A DNA stretch of 5,260 bases, from positions 1 through 5,260 of the forward strand of contig CAMLNG010000288.1 of assembly GCA_946481195.1 (NCBI GenBank), in the 5' to 3' direction. Below the pieces are notes generated by a model. The model searched no databases, was not told the origin of the DNA, and was given only the letters and a program-made list of their open reading frames with translations. Positions 1 to 5,260 of the stretch are shown here, in pieces (the stretch's first letter is position 1; each line of letters opens with the position of its first letter). A program made the position numbers and the translations under genes. This DNA comes from an uncultured Chromatiaceae bacterium. GTDB lineage: Bacteria; Pseudomonadota; Gammaproteobacteria; Enterobacterales; Alteromonadaceae.

Positions 1-2
1 GC

Positions 3-608
3 CTGCAGCATCAGGATATCCGCCAGCACACCATTCAAAGCCTGATCAAAAGATACGCCATCGACACCGAACAGGCTGGCCGGGTCAGCCAAACGGTGCA
101 AACCCTGTGGCAACAGTGCCGTGACGCCTGGCAACTTGGTGAAGAATGGGGCCAACTGTTGCAGTTTGCCTGTTATGTCTATGAAATAGGCTTACAGATT
201 AATTCGTCCAGCGTACAACGCCACAGCGCTTACATTCTCAATAACGCCAACTTACCCGGGTTTAATCAGGAACAGCAGCGGGTGCTGGCGTCTTTAGTGC
301 GTTATCACAGACGCAAAATTAAACCGGACGATGTCTCAGCGTTTTATCTGTACCGTCAGGTCGATTTTTATCACGCTTTGACTATTTTCCGTCTGGCCGT
401 TTTGCTGAATCAAAAGCGCCGGGAGGACATAGTGCCGGCGCTGCATTGCATCGCTCAACCGGCACAGCTGACCTTGCTTCTGCCTGAAAGCTGGTACCAG
501 CAACATACAGTGTTGGCCGCGGACCTTCGCACAGAACAACAATTTCTAAAACGGGCCGGTCTTATACTGAATTGTCCTGGCTTACCGGAACTGACCGACG
601 ACAATTAG
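3..608 (+). CDS. ppx: Exopolyphosphatase Ppx, C-terminal part (5' end outside window)
   Basis: Ppx releases phosphate processively from the ends of inorganic polyphosphate in the cytoplasm. The reading frame is open from the left edge (first full codon at base 3) to the TAG at 606-608, giving 201 residues, so the gene starts upstream; the GTG at 96 is an internal codon, not a start. The first residues (LQHQDIRQHT) and the block HSAYILNNANLPGFNQEQQ followed by LVRYHRRKIKPDD correspond closely to the remembered E. coli Ppx segments HSAYILQNSDLPGFNQEQQ and LVRYHRKAIKLDD. The fragment covers most of the helical HD-like domain III and the small C-terminal domain IV; the ASKHA-type catalytic domains I and II are off the window. 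Where E. coli has His-Glu in the HD-like motif (LHEVG), this protein has Tyr-Glu (VYEIG, codon at 180-182). The related GppA is less likely because of the length and the match of the C-terminal domain. In relatives ppk often precedes ppx; that would lie to the left and cannot be seen. Confidence 0.93.
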   Translation: MQHQDIRQHTIQSLIKRYAIDTEQAGRVSQTVQTLWQQCRDAWQLGEEWGQLLQFACYVYEIGLQINSSSVQRHSAYILNNANLPGFNQEQQRVLASLVRYHRRKIKPDDVSAFYLYRQVDFYHALTIFRLAVLLNQKRREDIVPALHCIAQPAQLTLLLPESWYQQHTVLAADLRTEQQFLKRAGLILNCPGLPELTDDN

Positions 609-632
609 CGGTGATTAAAGCAAATTTCAAAA

Positions 633-657
633 CGGGCTGCCTTGGTTGGCCAGCCCG
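633..657 (-). terminator. Hairpin terminator of the 379-residue DUF547 gene, in the convergent gap with ppx
   Basis: Arms CGGGCTG (633-639) and CAGCCCG (651-657) form a 7-bp GC-rich stem with an 11-nt loop. Read on the - strand, the stem lies just after the stop codon at 667-669 and is followed by TTTTGAAATTT, a short U-rich tail, so it should terminate - strand transcription. On the + strand there is no T tract after the stem, so termination of ppx here would be weaker, although the same hairpin may stall both converging transcripts. Confidence 0.6.
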
Positions 658-666
658 CCTGCGCTG

Positions 667-1806
667 TTATGGTTTAGTGGTGGTTTTAGGCGCCTCAGGT
701 GGTAAGTCGCTGACGGTCACCACACCGCCCCTGTTGATGTGATTAATCCGCAGTTCGCGCATGCGCTGCAGCTGATCTGACGAATACAATCCCACGTCAT
801 CCACTTTACCAATCCAGCTCGACGCGGCATCTGGCATATTACGCACATCCAACATCGCCGCTCTGTTGATGTGGGCTGCACTACCATAATTGCGGCTGCT
901 GCCGTAAATATCGGTGACTGTCCAATCTTCAATATCAGTCACCAACGCCACTGCCTGCTCCAGCTGCTGCTGTTCAGTATCTTGCAGGAAGCCTCTGATA
1001 TGCTGACGCAGGTCGGCTTGAAAATCGGGAAAGTACTCGGCATTGCGCTGATAAAAGCCGGCAACGCGGAAATTTTTGCGGTCAGGGTAAGTCCCACGGT
1101 TCGAGTTGATAAAATCAAAAGCATTAAGCTTCAGTGCCCGCATCACGTTTTCGCTGGTATAAGCGTGCTTACGAATGCTTGGACTGCCGATATACCCCTG
1201 ATACAACCCATACAACACCAGCGGCTGGTCCGGAAAATTAACCTGAAGCACCCGGTGCTGAATATCGTCGAGACTGAGAGCAACCCCTTCAATCGACATC
1301 GTTTTGCGGGCGAGCAGACCATCCGGCGCCAATACATAGTCTTTCAGGTTTTTACGCGGGTAAATCTGATTGATCTCATCGATCACTACCAGATTGTATA
1401 AATTCAGCCAATAAGCCAGCTGCTCTTTTTGATTCAGCTGATTAAGCCGGATGCTGGCCGGTATAGATTCCAGGCTTTTGCGGATTTCGGTCACGGCAGC
1501 GCGCAGCTCAGGTTTTTTATGAAACTCTTCAAAATACAATTTATTGCCGGCATTGATGGTCAGCACGTTAAAATTATTTTTCAACCGGGTATTTACTGTC
1601 GCGGTTGAGGCTGAAGACTTTTTTCGGCTCGGTGGGCCAGACATCAACACCGCTTGTTGCAGCAAATGGTCAACATCGTCATAGCGAATTTGGATTTGTG
1701 ATTGCTCGTCCGAGCCAAACCAATGTTCAGGCAATTCTGCTGCTGGCAGCGCAGTGCTGGTCAGCGTGCCCACAATAGTGGCAATCAATAACAAAATTTT
1801 TTTCAT
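667..1806 (-). CDS. Exported DUF547-family protein, downstream paralogue (379 aa)
   Basis: The biochemical role of DUF547 proteins is not established and I assign none. Residues 1-23 form a classical signal peptide (KK, hydrophobic stretch, then ALPAA before ELPEHW), so the protein is probably periplasmic or exported. The family assignment rests on the core KEQLAYWLNLYNLVVIDEI (about 127-145), LSLDDIQ (177-183), the block GSPSIRKHAYT (207-217) and NRGTYPD (236-242). Residues 41-308 align without gaps to the neighbouring 401-aa protein, about two thirds identical by hand count. A shorter variable linker follows, then a shared end block NRGGVVTVSDL (358-368) and a Pro/Thr/Lys tail. There is no cysteine, and the His and Cys usual in the family centre appear replaced. 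The ATG at 1804-1806 is supported by AAGGA six bases upstream (1813-1817). The gene lies 75 bp after its paralogue, behind a terminator, so it may have its own weak promoter or depend on read-through. Confidence 0.85.
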   Translation of the reverse strand: MKKILLLIATIVGTLTSTALPAAELPEHWFGSDEQSQIQIRYDDVDHLLQQAVLMSGPPSRKKSSASTATVNTRLKNNFNVLTINAGNKLYFEEFHKKPELRAAVTEIRKSLESIPASIRLNQLNQKEQLAYWLNLYNLVVIDEINQIYPRKNLKDYVLAPDGLLARKTMSIEGVALSLDDIQHRVLQVNFPDQPLVLYGLYQGYIGSPSIRKHAYTSENVMRALKLNAFDFINSNRGTYPDRKNFRVAGFYQRNAEYFPDFQADLRQHIRGFLQDTEQQQLEQAVALVTDIEDWTVTDIYGSSRNYGSAAHINRAAMLDVRNMPDAASSWIGKVDDVGLYSSDQLQRMRELRINHINRGGVVTVSDLPPEAPKTTTKP

Positions 1807-1848
1807 TGATAGTCCTTGTTCAATGCTTCATCGTTTATAGCGTGTAAA

Positions 1849-1872
1849 AAATGCCGGCCTGCACCGGCATTT
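1849..1872 (-). terminator. Rho-independent terminator between the two DUF547 genes
   Basis: AAATGCCGG (1849-1857) and CCGGCATTT (1864-1872) are perfect inverted arms of 9 bp around a 6-nt loop. On the - strand the stem begins 9 bases after the stop codon of the 401-aa gene and is followed by an uninterrupted T run (complement of 1846-1851). This is a textbook intrinsic terminator for the upstream gene. It lies within the short gap before the next gene on the same strand, so it probably lowers or uncouples expression of the second copy. Confidence 0.82.
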
Positions 1873-1881
1873 CAACTGGGA

Positions 1882-3087
1882 TTATTGCCCGGATTTATCG
1901 TCGTTTTGCCCGGCTTCAGATTTCTTTTCCGCTTCTGCTTCAGCTAAATCCGTCACTGTTACCACACCACCGCGGTTCTCATGATTAAATTTAAGCTCTT
2001 TAAGCTTTTGCACCTGATCGGCAGAGAAGCGGCCATAAGTGACAGATTTGGCCTGCACCGAGTTTGCCATCAGTTCCAGATTGGCAACCTCTTCTGAACC
2101 AGGCATTGTTTGGCCTTGGGCAAAAGCCCCTAACAAAGCTGCATCGTTGGTAGCAGCGCCACCGCCATAGTTGCGGCTGGTGCCGTAGATGTCGGTCACA
2201 GTCCAATCGTCGATATTAGCCACCAACGTCTTGGCTTCATCTAATAATGGAATTTCATTTTCCCGCAAATACTCACGCAGGTGATTGCGCAGGTCGTTGT
2301 CAAAATCCGGAAAATAGCTGGCATTGCGTTGGTAAAAACCTGCAACCCGAAAGGTTTTGCCATCAGGATAAGTACCTCGGTTGGTGTTGATAAAATCGTT
2401 TGCATTAAATTGCAGCGAACGGTTCAGATTCGCACCGGTATAGGCATACTTGCGGATGCTGGGGCTGCCGATGTACCCCTGATACAAGCCATAGATCACC
2501 AGCACTTCATCCGGATATTTTTGCTGCAAAACACCGTACTGGATGTCATTAAGGCTCAGTTGCACACCGCCTGCATTCACCAATTTACGGCTTAATAAAC
2601 CGTCTTTGCCGGTAACAAATTCTTCTAAGTCTTTTTTCGGATAGATTTTGTTGATTTCGTCAATGACCACCACATTATATAAATTCAGCCAGAATGCGAT
2701 TTGTTCTTTTTTATTCAGTGAGTTAAGTGGGATTTCAGCGGGAACAGATTCCAGGCTGGCACGGATTTTACTGACCACTGCCGCCATTTCCGGTTTCTTC
2801 TTAAACTCTTCAAACATAATGCGGTTGCCGGCGTTGGTCGTCAGCGTGTTGTAATTGTTTTTCAGCCGGGTACTCACTGTTGATGAAGATGCTTTGGACT
2901 TTTTACGGCTGGGTGGACCAGACATCAGGACAGCAGAGTCCAGCACATAATCGAGATCGCTGTAACTGATAGTGATAGTCGAATCAGGCGTTTCGCCCTG
3001 CCAGGCTTCCGGTAACACAAAATCGCTGGCAACAACTTTGGCGGAGCACAAAACCAGCAACGCCAACACAACCGATGATTTCCACAT
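1882..3087 (-). CDS. Exported DUF547-family protein, upstream paralogue (401 aa)
   Basis: This is the first gene of the tandem DUF547 pair; its function is unknown. Residues 1-20 form a signal peptide, with likely cleavage after VVA before SDFVLPEAW. The Cys at 14 sits in LVLC, which does not fit a lipobox (Leu rather than Gly/Ala/Ser before Cys), so a lipoprotein is unlikely. The family core is seen as KEQIAFWLNLYNVVVIDEI (127-145), LSLNDIQ (177-183), GSPSIRKYAYTG (207-218), NRGTYPDGK (236-244) and WTVTDIYGTSRNYG (295-308). A linker of about 40 residues (309-350) that differs from the paralogue follows, then the shared NHENRGGVVTVTDL block (368-381) and a strongly charged Glu/Lys/Asp tail. 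The mature protein has no cysteine. The start is well supported: AAGGAG (3095-3100) lies 7 bases before the ATG. It is transcribed away from the M20 hydrolase gene, probably from the promoter near 3120-3148, and ends in its own terminator. Confidence 0.87.
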   Translation of the reverse strand: MWKSSVVLALLVLCSAKVVASDFVLPEAWQGETPDSTITISYSDLDYVLDSAVLMSGPPSRKKSKASSSTVSTRLKNNYNTLTTNAGNRIMFEEFKKKPEMAAVVSKIRASLESVPAEIPLNSLNKKEQIAFWLNLYNVVVIDEINKIYPKKDLEEFVTGKDGLLSRKLVNAGGVQLSLNDIQYGVLQQKYPDEVLVIYGLYQGYIGSPSIRKYAYTGANLNRSLQFNANDFINTNRGTYPDGKTFRVAGFYQRNASYFPDFDNDLRNHLREYLRENEIPLLDEAKTLVANIDDWTVTDIYGTSRNYGGGAATNDAALLGAFAQGQTMPGSEEVANLELMANSVQAKSVTYGRFSADQVQKLKELKFNHENRGGVVTVTDLAEAEAEKKSEAGQNDDKSGQ

Positions 3088-3119
3088 TTTTATTCTCCTT
3101 TTTAGCCGTGTAAGGCATC

Positions 3120-3148
3120 AACATAGGCGAAGTTTTCGGCAAGCTCAA
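3120..3148 (-). promoter_or_regulatory. Probable sigma70 promoter of the DUF547 pair
   Basis: On the - strand, TTGAGC (3143-3148; 4 of 6 matches to the -35 consensus) is separated by exactly 17 bases from TATGTT (3120-3125; 4 of 6 matches to the -10 consensus). An AT-rich stretch upstream on the same strand (about 3150-3183) could act as an UP element. Transcription would begin near 3113, leaving a leader of about 25 bases that carries the strong ribosome binding site of the 401-aa gene. A second, weaker -10-like TATAAA (3161-3166) has no good -35. Confidence 0.45.
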
Positions 3149-3213
3149 CTTTAAAATCTCTTTATATTCACATTTTTTTATCTAAACATCGCCCCCTTTT
3201 GTTTACCTGATGA

Positions 3214-3242
3214 TTTACAGCAGTCCCTGAAGGGACTGTAGT
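3214..3242 (+). promoter_or_regulatory. Candidate promoter of the M20 hydrolase gene with an operator-like spacer
   Basis: TTTACA (3214-3219; 5 of 6 matches to -35) is followed after exactly 17 bases by TGTAGT (3237-3242; 4 of 6 matches to -10). The spacer is almost wholly occupied by the palindrome described in a separate entry. A competing candidate is TTGGCA (3242-3247; 5 of 6) with TAAGTT (3265-3270; 3 of 6), also at 17 bases; it would put the palindrome upstream of the -35. Sequence alone does not decide between them. Confidence 0.35.
3221..3238. repeat. 18-bp inverted repeat, likely operator or leader hairpin
   Basis: The sequence CAGTCCCTGAAGGGACTG has two perfect 8-bp arms (3221-3228 and 3231-3238) around a GA centre. 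It lies in the divergent region, 68 bases before the hydrolase start and about 75 bases upstream of the predicted DUF547 start site. It has no following T tract, so it is not an intrinsic terminator. A protein-binding operator is the simplest reading; as RNA it would be a short stem with a UGAA loop. A second small stem, AGTTGG/CCGACT with a CAA loop and one G-U pair (3240-3254), follows directly. Confidence 0.5.
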
Positions 3243-3305
3243 TGGCAACCGACTGATTTCCCGCTAAGTTATCGCTGTCCCTTATTTCTTCCAGCAGGAA
3301 TTCAT

Positions 3306-4604
3306 ATGCGCTTTTTGCTCTCTGCCCTGACCCTCGCGCTGGCCGCGCATGCCCAAGCGACTGATGTGAAAACGGCTCTATCACCGGCCATCAGTGCCGT
3401 CATGCCGCAGGTCATCAACTGGCGTCGTGATCTGCACCAACATCCTGAGCTATCCAACCGGGAAAAACGCACCAGTGCGCTGGTGGCGGCTGAGCTGAAA
3501 AAGCTAGGTCTGGAAGTACAAACCGGTATTGCTCACACTGGTGTTGTCGCTACTTTAAAAGGCGGTAAACCGGGCAAACTGGTGGCGCTGCGCGCTGACA
3601 TGGATGCGTTACCAGTCAAAGAGCAAGTAGACCTGCCGTTTGCCTCCAAAGAAGTGGCTGAATTTAACGGTCAGCAGGTTGGTGTGATGCACGCCTGCGG
3701 TCATGACGCCCATGTCGCCATGTTACTGGGCGCTGCGACAGTACTGAGCAAACATAAAGCAGAATTGGCCGGTGATGTGATGTTTATTTTCCAGCCGGCT
3801 GAAGAAGGCCCGCCACCAGGCGAAGAAGGCGGCGCCAAATTGATGCTTAAAGAAGGTATTTTTGCCAAACGTAAACCCGATGCAATTTTCGGCGTGCATG
3901 TCTGGCCAGGGCCGGCCGGGCAGTTGCAGGTGAAACCTGAAGGCATTATGGCGGCGGCAGACAGCTTTGAAATTACCGTCAAAGGTGTACAGGTGCACGG
4001 CTCCAGCCCCTGGCGTGGCATCGACCCTGTCGCGGTCACGGGTCAGCTCATCACCGCTCTGCATCAAATCCCGGCCCGGCAGCTTGATGTCACTCAGGCG
4101 CCGGCCGTGATGTCGATTGGTCAGGTGCATGGTGGTGTACGCTGGAACATTATTCCGGATGAAGTCAAACTCGGTGGCACTATCCGCACCTTTGACCCAC
4201 AGATGCGCGAGCAGCTGATTCAAAAAATGCAGCACACCAGTGAGCATATCGCGGCCGCCAGTGGTGCCACAGCACATTTTCATTCACAAAGTTTTGCCGC
4301 CGTGACCTGGAACCACGCTGGCCTGACAGAATGGGCCATGCCATCGTTGAACTGGGCCGGCGCCAAAGCTGGTGTCAGTCCAATCAAGCCCATTACCGCC
4401 TCAGAAGATTTTTCCTTTTTCCAGCAGGAAGTACCGGGGGTGTTTTTATTCCTGGGTATTGCCGAACCAGGCCAGCCACTGGACAAAACAGCACCTAACC
4501 ACTCGCCGTTTTTCCGCGTGTATGAACCCGCCATGGAGAATGGCGTCAGGGCATTAGCCGGCTTAGCGGTCGATTTTCTGGCCCAGCCGCCAGCGTTGAA
4601 GTAG
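3306..4604 (+). CDS. Exported M20D-type metallo-amidohydrolase (N-acyl-amino-acid/hippurate hydrolase family)
   Basis: Members of this family cleave the amide bond of N-acylated amino acids, hippurate or similar conjugates with a pair of metal ions; the exact substrate here is unknown. A signal peptide is evident (residues 1-18, ending AHAQA before TDVKTAL), so hydrolysis should occur in the periplasm or outside the cell, unlike the many cytoplasmic relatives. Expected features are present: RRDLHQHPELS (40-50), LRADMDALPV (95-104), the metal-binding HACGHD (129-134, with Cys131 and His133), PAEEG (164-168, Glu166 as the probable general base and Glu167 as a ligand), GVHVWP (196-201, His198), the lid-domain HGSSPWRGIDP (231-241), and APNHSP (396-401, His399 as the last metal ligand). 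At 432 residues it is full length, with no visible lesion. The ATG at 3306 is backed by AGGAA (3296-3300) five bases upstream. It is divergent from the DUF547 pair and convergent with phoR. Confidence 0.9.
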   Translation: MRFLLSALTLALAAHAQATDVKTALSPAISAVMPQVINWRRDLHQHPELSNREKRTSALVAAELKKLGLEVQTGIAHTGVVATLKGGKPGKLVALRADMDALPVKEQVDLPFASKEVAEFNGQQVGVMHACGHDAHVAMLLGAATVLSKHKAELAGDVMFIFQPAEEGPPPGEEGGAKLMLKEGIFAKRKPDAIFGVHVWPGPAGQLQVKPEGIMAAADSFEITVKGVQVHGSSPWRGIDPVAVTGQLITALHQIPARQLDVTQAPAVMSIGQVHGGVRWNIIPDEVKLGGTIRTFDPQMREQLIQKMQHTSEHIAAASGATAHFHSQSFAAVTWNHAGLTEWAMPSLNWAGAKAGVSPIKPITASEDFSFFQQEVPGVFLFLGIAEPGQPLDKTAPNHSPFFRVYEPAMENGVRALAGLAVDFLAQPPALK

Positions 4605-4610
4605 TCCATA

Positions 4611-4657
4611 CCAGCGTACGGCGGCGCTTGCGCTTGCCGTACCTGGCGGACCCTTTT
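4611..4657 (+). terminator. Hairpin terminator after the hydrolase gene
   Basis: CCAG-C-GTACGGC (4611-4622) pairs with GCCGTAC-CTGG (4636-4646), giving 11 bp with one bulged C (4615) around a GC-rich 13-nt loop. A short TTTT (4654-4657) follows 7 bases after the stem, so + strand termination is plausible but not ideal. On the - strand no T tract follows, so it would act on phoR transcripts only as a structural 3' end. The large loop and imperfect stem would also fit a REP-like palindromic unit; only one copy is in the window. Confidence 0.5.
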
Positions 4658-4674
4658 AACACCAACGAAGCTGA

Positions 4675-5260
4675 TTATTTCAGTTTTTTCGGTAACTTTG
4701 GCTGAGTCGCGGTCAGCTCGCCGACCACCAGCTCCGGTGGCAGCGCAAAAGAAAACGAACTGCCACGTTTCGGTTCACTGAAAATCATCAGCCGGCTTTG
4801 ATGACGCGACAGCACGTGTTTAACAATAGCCAGACCAAGACCGGTGCCACCGGTGTTGCGCGCCCGCGCCTGATCGACCCGGTAAAACCGTTCAGTTAAG
4901 CGCTTGACGTGTTGGGGAGCGATACCTTCGCCATTATCAGTTACGGTAAACACCGCTTTGTGATGTTCACGCCGCCAGCTGACTTTGATTTCACCGCCAT
5001 CTGGCGTGTATTTAATGGCGTTAGTCACCAAATTGGAAAATGCGCTACGCAGCTCTTCGGTGATGGCATTCACCCGTAAATCCGGGTCAATCTCGAAATG
5101 GATTTGATGCTGTTTCTCGCGGTTCAGGCTCTGCGCTTCCTGTTCAAGTAACACGAGCATCGCCGGTGCATCGACATTTTCGTCGTATTGCACTTTAGCT
5201 GCAGCTTCAATTCGTGACAGCGTCAGCAGTTGCTGCACCAGATTGTCCATCCGTTTGGTC
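4675..5260 (-). CDS. phoR: Phosphate regulon sensor histidine kinase PhoR, C-terminal part (5' end outside window)
   Basis: PhoR is the inner-membrane kinase that phosphorylates PhoB when phosphate is scarce. The frame is open from the right edge to the TAA at 4675-4677, giving 194 residues; the ATG at 5248-5250 is internal, since the codons before it (Thr-Lys-Arg) continue the frame. The fragment begins at the end of the dimerisation helix (MDNLVQQLLTLSRIEAA; E. coli PhoR has MEGLVKQLLTLSKIEAA) and contains the complete ATP-binding domain. Counted from the internal Met, these are the N box FSNLVTNAIKYTPDG (71-85), G1 DNGEGIAP (105-112), F box RLTERFYRVD (117-126) and G2 GGTGLGLAIVKH (134-145). 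The phosphoacceptor His, PAS domain and membrane segments lie beyond the edge. RLTERFYRVD and the dimerisation-helix match make PhoR much likelier than other kinases. The tail after FALP is a Pro/Lys-rich extension. phoB probably lies immediately upstream, outside the window. Confidence 0.93.
   Translation of the reverse strand, partial: TKRMDNLVQQLLTLSRIEAAAKVQYDENVDAPAMLVLLEQEAQSLNREKQHQIHFEIDPDLRVNAITEELRSAFSNLVTNAIKYTPDGGEIKVSWRREHHKAVFTVTDNGEGIAPQHVKRLTERFYRVDQARARNTGGTGLGLAIVKHVLSRHQSRLMIFSEPKRGSSFSFALPPELVVGELTATQPKLPKKLK

Noticed and set aside
871..1401. 176-codon + strand open frame opposite the 379-aa DUF547 gene
   Set aside because: It lies wholly antisense to a gene with clear family motifs, has no recognisable domain, and a similar antisense frame (2281-2595) appears over the paralogue, as expected from shared codon pattern.
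3062..3095. Lipoprotein signal in the 401-aa DUF547 protein (Cys14)
   Set aside because: The residue before Cys is Leu, which lipoboxes do not normally tolerate, and a good signal peptidase I site (VVA before SD) follows.
3275..3292. CTGTC-containing stretch considered as a Pho box before the hydrolase gene
   Set aside because: Only the first half-site (CTGTC) matches; the second half shows little resemblance to CTGTCA, and the position is downstream of the candidate promoters.
3299..3308. Overlapping GAATTC and CATATG at the hydrolase start, suggestive of a cloning junction
   Set aside because: Two overlapping six-base sites occur easily by chance, and the flanking sequence is continuous natural intergenic DNA with a normal ribosome binding site.
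3178..3384. Small - strand open frame across the divergent promoter region
   Set aside because: It overlaps the start of the hydrolase gene and the palindrome, and its product is low-quality sequence with no recognisable motif.
3723..4283. 186-codon - strand open frame inside the M20 hydrolase gene
   Set aside because: It is an antisense shadow of a convincing full-length metallo-hydrolase, and its product has no recognisable family features.

Overview
This looks like an ordinary chromosomal segment of a gammaproteobacterium. The closest resemblance I recognise is to the Alteromonadales/Chromatiaceae type (Rheinheimera, Alishewanella or Shewanella relatives). The two edge genes read very like the enterobacterial Ppx and PhoR, base composition is moderate, and genes are tightly packed. 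The genus is an inference from protein character only.

Layout, left to right: (1) the 3' two-fifths of ppx (exopolyphosphatase) on the + strand, entering from the left edge; (2) a short convergent gap with a hairpin; (3) two tandem genes on the - strand encoding secreted paralogues of the DUF547 family (379 and 401 residues), separated by 75 bp that hold a good rho-independent terminator; (4) a divergent promoter region of about 218 bp with a plausible sigma70 promoter for the DUF547 pair, and a near-perfect palindrome and candidate promoters for the gene on the other side; (5) a + strand gene for an exported M20-family (M20D-like) metallo-amidohydrolase; (6) a convergent gap with a large hairpin; (7) the 3' part of phoR (phosphate sensor histidine kinase) on the - strand, leaving through the right edge.

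The edges belong to phosphate/polyphosphate physiology: PhoR senses phosphate limitation and Ppx degrades polyphosphate. Between them sits a set of three envelope-targeted proteins (two DUF547, one M20 hydrolase) with no obvious link to phosphate. No mobile element, tRNA/rRNA, CRISPR array, prophage gene or defence cassette is visible. The best candidates for something under-described are the tandem DUF547 pair, which keep the family's fold-type motifs but appear to have lost its usual His and Cys positions and have no cysteine in their mature forms, and the palindrome placed exactly between -35-like and -10-like elements upstream of the hydrolase.
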